Positions 8,668 through 16,647 of a stretch of DNA of 64,000 bases are shown one piece after another (positions within the stretch are counted from its first letter, which is position 1; each line of letters opens with the position of its first letter). The position numbers and the translations under genes are program-made. The notes under the pieces were generated by a model. That model saw only the letters and a program-made list of their open reading frames with translations, was not told the DNA's origin and ran no database searches. Source of the stretch: Ramlibacter sp. PS4R-6 (GTDB taxonomy: Bacteria > Pseudomonadota > Gammaproteobacteria > Burkholderiales > Burkholderiaceae_C). The DNA lies in NCBI RefSeq assembly GCF_037572775.1, contig NZ_JBBHKA010000001.1:3720001-3784000 (forward strand). The letters are read 5' to 3'.

Positions 8668-9686
8668 TTCGCGCCCTCCTCCGCCGCCGCATCGGCCTCC
8701 ACGACGTCGTCGCCGTACTCCGTCTCGAACGAGCCCGCCTCGAGTCCCTGCTCCGCGAGGTAGCGCACCATGGCGGCCGAGCTGCCATGCGTGACGATCA
8801 CGCGCGACGCGCCGGTCGCGCCGATCGCTTTCAACAACCCCGGCCAGTCCGCGTGGTCCGACAGCACGAAGCCGCGGTCGTAGCCGCCGCGGCGCCGGTT
8901 GCCGCGCACCTGCATCCAGCCGCTGGCGAAGGCCAGTTGCGCGTCGGCGCCGAAACGCCGCATCCACGGGCTGGCCGCGGCGCTCGGCGGGCAGACGACC
9001 AGCGCGCGCTTGATGTCCGCGCGCGCGATCGTGAAGGCCGACTGCGTCTCGGGCAGCTCGACACCCGCTTCGCGGTAGGCGCGGTTGAGCGGCTCCACGG
9101 CGCCATGCACGACGATGGGGCCGATCGACGGGTCGACGCCCGACAGCAGCCGCTGCGCCTTGCCAAAGGAGTAGCAGGTGAGCACGCTGGCGCGGTTGTG
9201 CTCCACGTTGCGCGCCCACCAAGCGTTGATCTGCGCGAACAGGTCGGCGTCGTCGCACCAGCGGTAGATCGGCAGGCCGAAGGTCGATTCGGTGATGAAC
9301 ACGTCGCAGCGCACCGGCTCGAACGGCGCGCAGGTACGGTCGGGCGCCACCTTGTAGTCGCCGCTGGCCACCCACACTTGCCCGCCATGCTCGAGCCGCA
9401 CCTGCGCCGAGCCCAGCACATGCCCCGCCGGGTGCAGCGACAGCGTGACGCCGTTGTGCACGATGCGCTCGCCGTACGGCAGCAGCTGGAGGTTGATCTC
9501 GCCGAGGCGCGCGCGCAGCACGCCTTCCGACGGCGCCGACGCGAGGTAGTGGCCGCTGCCGTAGCGCGCGTGGTCCGAGTGCGCGTGCGTGATCACGGCG
9601 CGCGCGACCGGGCGCCACGGGTCGATGTAGAAGTCGCCCGGCGGGCAGTACAGGCCCTCGGGCCGCTGGACCACGAGGTCGGGCAC
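8664..9686 (-). CDS. Ligase-associated DNA exonuclease, MBL fold
   Basis: A 340-residue metallo-beta-lactamase-fold protein with the metal-binding motif HAHSDH at 34-39 and later conserved His/Asp elements (PAGHVLGSA, ASGDYK). It belongs to the beta-CASP-like group associated with ATP-dependent ligases. It is presumed to trim DNA ends that the ligase then seals. Start is GTG 9686: its first base is shared with the TAG stop of the upstream clsB, and its own stop overlaps the ligase start, so clsB, exonuclease and ligase form one tightly coupled string. Confidence 0.92.
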   Translation of the reverse strand: MPDLVVQRPEGLYCPPGDFYIDPWRPVARAVITHAHSDHARYGSGHYLASAPSEGVLRARLGEINLQLLPYGERIVHNGVTLSLHPAGHVLGSAQVRLEHGGQVWVASGDYKVAPDRTCAPFEPVRCDVFITESTFGLPIYRWCDDADLFAQINAWWARNVEHNRASVLTCYSFGKAQRLLSGVDPSIGPIVVHGAVEPLNRAYREAGVELPETQSAFTIARADIKRALVVCPPSAAASPWMRRFGADAQLAFASGWMQVRGNRRRGGYDRGFVLSDHADWPGLLKAIGATGASRVIVTHGSSAAMVRYLAEQGLEAGSFETEYGDDVVEADAAAEEGAK

Positions 9687-10894
9687 TACAGGTATTTCTT
9701 TCCCTGGATCATGAGCAACACCCGCATGATGCCCAAGGCAAGGCGTTCGAGGACGCGCTGGTGCAGCGGGCGGTTGGCGTACTCATCCGGGTTCATGCGC
9801 CGGCCCTCCTCGGCCATGGCGCGGCGCAGGCGCGCCGTCAGCTGCCCGGCGAACTCGCGGTCCTCCACGACGATGTTGGCCTCGCGCGCCAGCAGCAGGC
9901 TCAGCGGGTCCAGGTTGGACGAGCCCACCGTGGCCCAGTGCCCATCCACCGTCGCCACCTTCGCATGCAGGAAGCTCGCCGAGTATTCGTAGATCTCCAC
10001 GCCCGCGGCCAGCAGCGCGCCATAGACGGGGCGCGAGGCGTAGTACTGCATGAAGTATTCGTAGCGCCCCTGCAGCAGCAGGCTCACCTTCACGCCGCGC
10101 TTTGCGGCCGAGATCAGGGCACGCCGCATCTTGCCGCCCGGCACGAAGTAGGCGTTGGCGATGATGATCTCGTCGTGTGCGCGGCCGATGGCGCGGCGGT
10201 AGGCCTTCTCGATGCGGCCGCGGTTGCGGACGTTGTCGCGCAGGACCAGTGCCGCGCGCGAACGCGACTCGGGATGTTCCGGCGGCGGCAGCGGCACGGC
10301 AGCAGCTGTCGACGGGCGCAGCGACGACAGCGCGCCCGCCAGCCGCGCATAACCCTTGACGGTCTTGAAGCGCTGCCACGTGCGCCGCATCGCCAGGTGC
10401 GCATAGCCCACCAGCGGCCCGCGCGCCTGCACGGCGAAGTCGAAGCGCGGCGACGTCAGCGGGCCGTGGTTCGGGTCGTGGAAGTCGTCGAGGATGTTGA
10501 TGCCGCCGCAGAAAGCGAGGTTGCCGTCGACGACGCACAGCTTGCGGTGCAATCGCCGCCAACTGCCCGGCCACAGCAGGTCCCAGTTGCCGATGGGGCG
10601 GTACATCCGCCACTGGACACCCGCGTCGAGGAAGCGCTCTTCCCAGATGGGCGGCGGCGGCGCGCTGCCGAAGCCGTCGGCGACCACGCGCACGGTGACC
10701 CCACGCCGCGCCGCGCGCTCGAGTGCATACGCGACCTCCGCGGCGCCGCCGGTGAAATCGAAGATGTACGTTTCGAGCAGCACTTCCGCCCGCGCCGAGT
10801 CGATCGCCGCCACCAGCGCGGCGAAGTACTGCTGGCTGCCTTCGAGCAACACGAGCTCGTGGCCGGGCCGGGGCATCCAGGAAGCGATCGCCAT
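9686..10894 (-). CDS. clsB: Cardiolipin synthase ClsB
   Basis: A 402-residue phospholipase D-family protein with two HKD motifs: His116-x-Lys118-x4-Asp123 and His310-x-Lys312-x4-Asp317. It transfers a phosphatidyl group to make cardiolipin at the cytoplasmic membrane; a hydrophobic/basic C-terminus may help membrane contact. The ATG at 10894 gives the family-length protein; the open frame continues upstream through the neighbouring gene but is not needed. An EEP-family gene follows directly upstream, the same pairing as ybhP-ybhO(clsB) in Escherichia coli. Confidence 0.92.
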   Translation of the reverse strand: MAIASWMPRPGHELVLLEGSQQYFAALVAAIDSARAEVLLETYIFDFTGGAAEVAYALERAARRGVTVRVVADGFGSAPPPPIWEERFLDAGVQWRMYRPIGNWDLLWPGSWRRLHRKLCVVDGNLAFCGGINILDDFHDPNHGPLTSPRFDFAVQARGPLVGYAHLAMRRTWQRFKTVKGYARLAGALSSLRPSTAAAVPLPPPEHPESRSRAALVLRDNVRNRGRIEKAYRRAIGRAHDEIIIANAYFVPGGKMRRALISAAKRGVKVSLLLQGRYEYFMQYYASRPVYGALLAAGVEIYEYSASFLHAKVATVDGHWATVGSSNLDPLSLLLAREANIVVEDREFAGQLTARLRRAMAEEGRRMNPDEYANRPLHQRVLERLALGIMRVLLMIQGKKYL

Positions 10895-10899
10895 GGCGC

Positions 10900-11637
10900 C
10901 TAGGCTTTGAATTCCGCGATCAGCGGCAGGTGGTCCGACATGCGCCACCAGATGCGGCCCTTCGGGATGAGCACGCCCGTGGGCTTGACGCCGCGCGCGT
11001 AGACGTAGTCGAGCTGCGTCAGCGGCAGCCGCGACGGATACGTGTAGGTGCGCTCCGCGACGTAGTCGTAAAGCCCCGCCGCGCGCATCGCGGGCCGCAG
11101 CTTCGCGCCCCAGTCGTTGAAGTCGCCGGCGATGATCAGGCGCTCGCGCCGCGGTATGACCCGGTGGACGTAGCGCAACATCTGCTCGACCTGGCGCAGC
11201 CGGCTGCCGGCGATCAGGCCCAGGTGCAGCACGATGACGTGCAGCTTGTGCTTGTGCACCACCAGTTCCACGTGCAGCAGCCCCCGCTGCTCGAATCGGT
11301 GGTCCGACATGTCCTCGTGGCCGTGCGACACCACGGGCCAGCGCGACAGCAGGGCATTGCCGTGCTCGCCGTGCTTCGTGGTCGCGTTGGTCTGGTAGAC
11401 GGCGTGGTAGCCCTCGGGCGCGAGGAACTCGTGCTGCGGCAGCTCGGGCCAGCGCTTGAACCAGCGTTCCTCGCGCCGGTGGAGCTTGCGCACCTCCTGC
11501 AGGCACACCACGTCGGCGTCGAGCTGCTCGATGGCATGCCCGATGTTGTGGATCTCCAGCCGGCGGACAGGGCCGAGGCCTTGCACACCCTTGTGGATGT
11601 TGTAGGTCGCGACCCTAAAGAGCGTTGCCATCGGCAA
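10900..11637 (-). CDS. Endonuclease/exonuclease/phosphatase family protein
   Basis: A 245-residue EEP-fold hydrolase. Catalytic elements are visible: ATYNIHKG (Asn13), CLQEVR (Glu48), AGDFND in the middle and SDHLPL at 234-239 with the catalytic Asp-His. It lies 5 bases upstream of clsB, like YbhP in E. coli, so a phospholipid- or phosphodiester-linked role is plausible, though the substrate is unknown. Its start overlaps the end of nudB by about 20 bases; the second ATG at 11631 is an alternative start. Confidence 0.88.
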   Translation of the reverse strand: MPMATLFRVATYNIHKGVQGLGPVRRLEIHNIGHAIEQLDADVVCLQEVRKLHRREERWFKRWPELPQHEFLAPEGYHAVYQTNATTKHGEHGNALLSRWPVVSHGHEDMSDHRFEQRGLLHVELVVHKHKLHVIVLHLGLIAGSRLRQVEQMLRYVHRVIPRRERLIIAGDFNDWGAKLRPAMRAAGLYDYVAERTYTYPSRLPLTQLDYVYARGVKPTGVLIPKGRIWWRMSDHLPLIAEFKA

Positions 11638-12082
11638 ATTCTGGCAGCAACAGGATCGCTTCGGCGTTGGAAAACGAAGCGCAGGTGTCCGCCGCGTCGC
11701 GCCAGGGCAGCCACTGGTACGCCGTGTGCTCCCGCGGGTTGAGCGTGACGGGCGTGTTCTCGGGCACGCACAGGCCGAACACGTGCTCGGTGTTGCGCCT
11801 CACGCCGGGCTCGTATCGGTGCAGCCAGCGCGGGTAGATGTCGTAGACGTTCTCGAGGTTCCAGTCCGAAAGGCGCCCGATCGCGCAGTCGATGCCCGTC
11901 TCTTCCATGACTTCGCGGCGGGCCGTGGTTTCGAGCGGTTCGTCGATGGTGTCTTTCGAACCCGTCACCGACTGCCAGTAGTCCGGCATGTCGGCGCGAT
12001 TGACCAGCAGCACCTGCAGGCTGGGCGTGTGGATGACGACCAGGACGGAGTGCGGGATCTTGTAAGGGCGCGGCTGTTGCAC
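11615..12082 (-). CDS. nudB: Dihydroneopterin triphosphate diphosphatase NudB
   Basis: A 155-residue NUDIX hydrolase. The Nudix box runs from GSKDTIDE to REVMEETG, with the catalytic Glu pair; the loop before the first Glu is one residue longer than the textbook motif. It removes pyrophosphate from dihydroneopterin triphosphate, the step after FolE. I chose GTG 12082 (VQQPRPYKIP), which gives the usual family length; an upstream GTG at 12130 would add 16 residues but starts inside a large inverted repeat. In many proteobacteria nudB lies beside aspS; here aspS is 7.7 kb away, beyond an accessory-looking segment. Confidence 0.88.
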   Translation of the reverse strand: MQQPRPYKIPHSVLVVIHTPSLQVLLVNRADMPDYWQSVTGSKDTIDEPLETTARREVMEETGIDCAIGRLSDWNLENVYDIYPRWLHRYEPGVRRNTEHVFGLCVPENTPVTLNPREHTAYQWLPWRDAADTCASFSNAEAILLLPEFADGNAL

Positions 12083-12114
12083 GGGCCCATTTTGACTGTG
12101 GGGCGGGGCTGAAT

Positions 12115-12190
12115 GGGAACTTTCTGGCACGAATGTCCCCCGGTCTGCGCTATGCGCACCTCCTCCTTTATTTCGTGCCGGAGAGTTCCC
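12115..12190. repeat. Large inverted repeat with nested hairpin
   Basis: Left arm 12115-12133 (GGGAACTTTCTGGCACGAA) and right arm 12172-12190 are complementary over 19 bases with two mismatches, both of which become G-U pairs in RNA. Inside lies a second perfect hairpin, TGCGC-TAT-GCGCA at 12146-12158. There is no U-tract, so it is not a standard terminator. Read on the minus strand it would sit in the 5' leader of nudB, ending 32 bases before the chosen start. It could be a miniature inverted-repeat element or a structured leader. Confidence 0.7.
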
Positions 12191-12236
12191 CCTCAGCCCG
12201 AGGTCGCCGGCGTCGGTGTTAACCGGAAACGCACCT

Positions 12237-12257
12237 ACCGACGGATTGTCCGTCCGC
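12237..12257 (+). repeat. Direct repeat, left copy
   Basis: Begins ACCGACGGATTG and matches 16587-16607 at 19 of 21 positions in the same orientation. Within this copy GACGGA-TTG-TCCGTC is a perfect small palindrome. The two copies bracket the pair of NHL lipoprotein genes and no other gene. Confidence 0.6.
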
Positions 12258-12548
12258 GCTCCCTTGCCTTCGCCCCCATTGGACCTTCAGCACCGACTGC
12301 CATGAGCCGTCACACCGATCCGGTGGTCAGGCAATTCGGCTTCAGACAAAGGATGAACAGATCGCAGCACACAAGTTGTTGTTGGCCGGTGACAAGCCAG
12401 CCAAGTCTCTGTCAATCTAAGCAGCATCTACCCAGCGTGATTCAGTTGGGGGTTCTGGCACCCGCGGTTTCACCATGCACCGACTTCCTCTTTTCACCCT
12501 CTGTCGACCGAGTATCCTTGTGCGACGCGCAGTTTTGAACTGGTTGCT

Positions 12549-12576
12549 TCAGGTTCGAACCCTACGCGACCGCCCA
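12549..12576 (+). pseudogene. tRNA-like 3' remnant (T arm, acceptor, CCA)
   Basis: The geometry matches a tRNA 3' end exactly: a 17-base T arm with loop TTCGAAC (12554-12560), seven acceptor bases, one discriminator base, then CCA at 12574-12576. Only three of five T-stem pairs form. Upstream, 12528-12544 resembles a decayed anticodon arm with loop TTTTGAA and three pairs. No matching 5' acceptor strand is visible, so this is at best a degenerate tRNA, not a functional one. Confidence 0.35.
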
Positions 12577-12598
12577 CTTGTTCCGGTGCCCGATCCTG

Positions 12599-14548
12599 AT
12601 GTTGCTTAGAGCTGTTGTGTGCGCGGCCCTCGCCGCTTCCGTCGTCCTCGCTGCTTGCGGCGGCGCAAGCATGGCGCCCCAATCGCCCGCCGCGTCGCTC
12701 TCTTTGCTTGCCGGAAGCACTGGCGGCCCCGGCTTCACGGACGGTGATGCAGTCACGGCGCGCTTCTCGTCGCTGCTGGCCATCGCGTCCGACGCGCAAG
12801 GCAACATCGTCGTCAGCGACGACAGCGTTCTACGCGCAGTGACGCAGACCGGCACCGTGACCACACTGGGCAGCAACGATGGAACGACGCCGCAGCGCGA
12901 CTACCAGAGCGCCATCCGCGTCGCGATCGCTGGCGACGGGGCGCTGTGGGTCTCCGATGGCAAAGGAGTGCATCGCCGCGCTGGGGCAAACAACAGCCTC
13001 GCATTTGCCGCCGATCCCTTGGACATGTCGCGCAAGTTCTACCCGATCGGGGCTGACGCGAATGGCAATGGATACGTGGCAGATAGCTACCACTGCGTGC
13101 TCTGGAAGGTGACGCCCGCGCTCGTGGCTTCGGTCCTCGGCGGCCTCGCGGACGATTGCCGCGCGATCGACGGCGCGCTCGACCAGGCGCGCTTCGGCCG
13201 GATCTTCGCCCTCGCCTCCGATCGGCATGGCTCCATCTACGTCGCGGACGAAACGGGCAATGAGTGGGACGAGCCGCCGGAGCCCGTCGTGCAGCGGCTG
13301 CGCAAGATCGCCGCCGACGGCACCGTCACGACCCTCGTCGAGGACCCAGGTACGGGCGGCCGCTTCACGTGGATCGACACCATCACCGCCGACGGCAAGG
13401 GCAACGCATACGTACTGGACGCGCGTGGCATCGTGCGCGTGGACGGTGCCGGCAACGACACGGTCTTGCCCATCCCTGCCGACGTGCCGTATCCCAGGCG
13501 CTTTACCGCGGACGAAGCGGGCAACATCTACTTCACGACGGACGGCGGCGCCATCTACAAGGTGCCCGCCGGGACGGGGAACGCATCGCGCCTAGTCGGC
13601 CAGCCCGCAGAGGGCGGGACGATCGACGGTACTGGCGCCGAAGCGCGCTTTTCGTCGGTCGCGCCAACGGCACTTGACACGAACGGGGACGTGCTCGTCG
13701 CGTCATGGGAGATTTTCGGCGCGAAGGCGGGCCTCACCACGCGGCGCGTAACGTCGGTCGGCAAGGTGACGACCGAATTCGTGGCTCCTACCGGGGCCCC
13801 GGCGTCGGCAGTCTCCTATCCCAATGGTTATGCCTTCGACGCGGTGCGCCGCATCCATTACTTTTCAGAGGGCAGCCACTGCATCAGCGACAGCGTGTGC
13901 CTGCCAGGGCACGCGATCTGGCGGATGACGGCCAGCGGCTCATTGAGCAAATTCGCGGACCTCGAGAACGCACCGGTCACCGGGCCGGTGATCGACGGGC
14001 AGGGGAATCTGTATGTAGCCGATGGCAATGCCCTGCGGAAGATCACGCCCACGGGAGCACTTTCGACAGTCGTGCAGGCGATAGCGCCGGCAAACGTCGC
14101 CGTGCGCGCCTTGGCGGTCGATGCCGAAGGGACCGCCTATGCGTTCAGCAACGACTGGGTGCTGCGGAAAATCAGCCCCGACGGCCAAGTGACATTCATG
14201 GCCGGTGCCGCCAACCAGCCGGGGTGGGTCGATGGGAAAGGCGCGGCTGCACGGCTGCAGGGGCCACAGGTCTTGGCCAACAGCATGGCCGTTGACCCCG
14301 AAGGCAACGTCTACATGCCTGCAGCGGCGGTGGCGGACGCGTCCGTTTACTTAGGGCCAGACACCCCAGGCGCGGTGCGCAAGGTCAGCCCCGACGGCAC
14401 TGTGACGACCATCGCTGGTCAGTTGGGTCGCGCGGGCATTCAGCTCGGCCCGCTCCCGGGAATCCTCTATGCGCCCAGCTCCATGCTATGGACGCCCGAC
14501 GGGCTCGTTGTCGGCTCGGGGCTCGCGCTGCTGAAAATCCGGCAATAG
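12599..14548 (+). CDS. NHL-repeat beta-propeller lipoprotein (copy 1)
   Basis: A 649-residue protein with a lipoprotein signal (hydrophobic start, then LAAC) and a series of NHL-type repeats with the recurring pattern DGxGNxYVAD / xLRKIxPxGxVTT, indicating one or two beta-propellers outside the inner membrane. NHL propellers usually bind proteins or carbohydrate; no catalytic motif is seen. ATG 12599 is chosen over the upstream TTG 12578 because it gives a normal signal peptide and the TTG lies right at the tRNA-like remnant. It is clearly paralogous to the next gene: both share LLAGS.GGPG near the start and LG.LPG..YAP..M.WTP near the end. Confidence 0.82.
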   Translation: MLLRAVVCAALAASVVLAACGGASMAPQSPAASLSLLAGSTGGPGFTDGDAVTARFSSLLAIASDAQGNIVVSDDSVLRAVTQTGTVTTLGSNDGTTPQRDYQSAIRVAIAGDGALWVSDGKGVHRRAGANNSLAFAADPLDMSRKFYPIGADANGNGYVADSYHCVLWKVTPALVASVLGGLADDCRAIDGALDQARFGRIFALASDRHGSIYVADETGNEWDEPPEPVVQRLRKIAADGTVTTLVEDPGTGGRFTWIDTITADGKGNAYVLDARGIVRVDGAGNDTVLPIPADVPYPRRFTADEAGNIYFTTDGGAIYKVPAGTGNASRLVGQPAEGGTIDGTGAEARFSSVAPTALDTNGDVLVASWEIFGAKAGLTTRRVTSVGKVTTEFVAPTGAPASAVSYPNGYAFDAVRRIHYFSEGSHCISDSVCLPGHAIWRMTASGSLSKFADLENAPVTGPVIDGQGNLYVADGNALRKITPTGALSTVVQAIAPANVAVRALAVDAEGTAYAFSNDWVLRKISPDGQVTFMAGAANQPGWVDGKGAAARLQGPQVLANSMAVDPEGNVYMPAAAVADASVYLGPDTPGAVRKVSPDGTVTTIAGQLGRAGIQLGPLPGILYAPSSMLWTPDGLVVGSGLALLKIRQ

Positions 14549-14641
14549 GCCGTCGCTAAAGCCACTTCTTCCAAACCGTGACCTGCGCCACGGTCGCAGC
14601 GCGGCAGTCTCTTTACCATCCCCGGGATCTCAGGGGGAACG

Positions 14642-16489
14642 ATGGCGATCAAAATTGCGCGGCTCGCGTCGCTCGCAGCGCTCTCTTGCACGCTGCTGCT
14701 CGCGGCCTGCGGCGGGGGCGGCACCCATCCCGCCGCCGAGGCGGTGCAGCCCGCGCTCACGCTCTTGGCGGGCAGCAGCGGCGGCCCCGGCGAAGTCGAC
14801 GGCCTCGGCCCCGTGGCGCGGCTCCAGGGGCCGATGCAACTGTGGATCGATCCGCACGGCAACCTGGTCGTTTTCGAGAACAGTGGCCTTCTCCGGACGG
14901 TGACACCCGAAGGGGCTGTCAGCACGCCCCCGCAGGACGCCTTCAGGAATTCGCTGCCCGTCTCCTTCGGCAGCGTCTTCGACGCGCAGGGCAACACGTA
15001 CGTCACCGACGAGACGCTGCGCGACACCATTTGGAAGGTGTCGCCCTCGAACCAAAAGACGCTGTTCGCCGGCATCGAGTACACACCGGGGCGCACGGAT
15101 GGCCCCCGAGGCCAGGGCACGCTGCGCTATGTGCTCGACATGGCCAGCGACGGACAGGGCGGCCTGTACGTGCTGGACGGGGAGTCGAACGGCGCCATCG
15201 AATATTTCTGGACCGCGTTGCGGCGGCTTAGCCCCGATGGCGCGATCACCACTGTGGCGGGTGGCGAGGGCGCGACGAACGTCGACGGTCCTGCGAACAC
15301 CGCGCGCTTCCCGCGCGCGAGGCAGATCGCAGTGGATGGCCGTGGCAATGTGTTCCTCTCCGATGGCCAGACCATCCGCCGGTTCGATCCCGCGGGTCAG
15401 GTGACGACGATCGCCGCCTCGGATGCGCTCCTGCCTTTCATCGATGACATCGCAGCCGACGCGGCGGGCAACCTCTACGCCTCGGGAGGGAACGCCGTGC
15501 TGGGAGTGCTTCGCCCGGGCAGCGAGCACTTTGAGCTCTTCGCGGGCATGCCATTCGACTACGGCCCGGCCCGTGATGGGCAAGGCGCGGACGCGCGATT
15601 CAGCCCGTTCGGCGTCCTGTCAACGGCTGCGGACGGTGCGGACGTACTCGTCCTGTCGCGTGAGACCGCGGGCTACTCGATTCGCCGCGTCACACCGGCG
15701 GGCAACGTGACCACCGAGATCCCCCTTCTGCAGCCGAGCGCGGGCGGCCGCCTCATTGCCGCCACCGGATATGCATACGACCCCGGCCGCCGCGTCCACT
15801 ACCTCGCAGTGAGTAACACGGAATGCTTGCCGGAGTTCTGCCAGCTGCGCGGATCGGCGGTCTGGCGGCTCGAGCGCGACGGTACCTGGGCGGAGATCGC
15901 CGGCGCCGCCGACCCGGAGGGGAGCCACCGCACCTCCTTCGGCCACGCGCTGGTCGGGCCGGACATCGACGCGCAGGGCAACGTGTACGTGGTCGATGGC
16001 TCGCGACTGGTCAGGATCACCCCCGCGGGCACGATGACGACGGTGACGGACGACCTCATTCCGCCCGTGGCGGGCGGCATCGAATCGTTTGGAGTCGATT
16101 CAGGCGGCACCGCGTACGCGCTCGCATACTCGCCCGAAGGACAGACGCTGCACCGCGTCACACCCGACGGCCGGACCGCGACGGTGGGGGCGCCGGGCTC
16201 CATCCCGGCATTTACCAGCAGTCCTGAGCTTGCGATCGATCCGGAGGGCAACGTCTACGTGCCGCAAGGCTTCTACGTGGGCTCGACCATCGTCATCCAG
16301 GCTGGCTCCATCCTGAAAGTCACGCCCGATGGCGAAATCACGAGGTTCGCAGGGAACCCGACGCGCACCGGCATCGCACTGGGTGCATTGCCGGGACAGT
16401 TCTACGCGCCTGCTGCCATGGTCTGGACGCCGGAGGGGCTGGTCTTCGCTTCAGGGCGCGCGTTGCTCCGGATCGCGCCGCTTCGGTAG
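14642..16489 (+). CDS. NHL-repeat beta-propeller lipoprotein (copy 2)
   Basis: A 615-residue paralogue of the preceding gene with the same order: lipoprotein signal (LLLAAC then a Gly-rich linker), LLAGSSGGPG, NHL repeats, and the shared C-terminal block ending in a WTPEGLVFASG strand. AGGGGG precedes the ATG at good distance. The two genes lie 93 bases apart and arose by tandem duplication, after which they diverged considerably. Localisation is predicted as lipid-anchored and periplasmic or outer-membrane. Function is unknown; it could be a binding or structural surface protein. Confidence 0.85.
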   Translation: MAIKIARLASLAALSCTLLLAACGGGGTHPAAEAVQPALTLLAGSSGGPGEVDGLGPVARLQGPMQLWIDPHGNLVVFENSGLLRTVTPEGAVSTPPQDAFRNSLPVSFGSVFDAQGNTYVTDETLRDTIWKVSPSNQKTLFAGIEYTPGRTDGPRGQGTLRYVLDMASDGQGGLYVLDGESNGAIEYFWTALRRLSPDGAITTVAGGEGATNVDGPANTARFPRARQIAVDGRGNVFLSDGQTIRRFDPAGQVTTIAASDALLPFIDDIAADAAGNLYASGGNAVLGVLRPGSEHFELFAGMPFDYGPARDGQGADARFSPFGVLSTAADGADVLVLSRETAGYSIRRVTPAGNVTTEIPLLQPSAGGRLIAATGYAYDPGRRVHYLAVSNTECLPEFCQLRGSAVWRLERDGTWAEIAGAADPEGSHRTSFGHALVGPDIDAQGNVYVVDGSRLVRITPAGTMTTVTDDLIPPVAGGIESFGVDSGGTAYALAYSPEGQTLHRVTPDGRTATVGAPGSIPAFTSSPELAIDPEGNVYVPQGFYVGSTIVIQAGSILKVTPDGEITRFAGNPTRTGIALGALPGQFYAPAAMVWTPEGLVFASGRALLRIAPLR

Positions 16490-16586
16490 GGCGATGGCCA
16501 GCGCCAACCCCCGCCAATCGATGAGAAGGGTCTGGCCCCGGAAAGATCGACGCTCCAAGGCGGATCGGCTGCACTGACGGACACGG

Positions 16587-16607
16587 ACCGACGGATTGAC
16601 CGCCCGC
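16587..16607 (+). repeat. Direct repeat, right copy
   Basis: Second copy of the 21-base sequence at 12237-12257 (19 of 21 identical, starting ACCGACGGATTG). It lies in the convergent intergenic region just beyond the second NHL gene. Confidence 0.6.
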
Positions 16608-16647
16608 AGGTGCGCGTCTGAGAAGCGGACGCTTGGCGTCGGGGCCC

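Larger units (their letters stand above)
12083..12598. other. Gene-free region upstream of nudB and the first NHL gene
   Basis: About 516 bases with no convincing protein gene on either strand and visibly lower GC than the surroundings. It holds a 76-base inverted repeat (12115-12190), one copy of a direct repeat (12237-12257), and a tRNA-like 3' remnant (12549-12576). Small open frames crossing it lack coding character. It separates the conserved nudB neighbourhood from the NHL lipoprotein genes. Confidence 0.6.

Noticed and set aside
12115..12190. Inverted repeat as an integron attC site
   Set aside because: The arms lack the RYYYAAC and GTTRRRY core sites that define attC.
12494..12799. 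Minus-strand open frame with GGRVGFEPEATSSK-like peptide
   Set aside because: The GFEP peptide type is a known artefact of translating antisense tRNA T arms; it is explained by the tRNA-like remnant.
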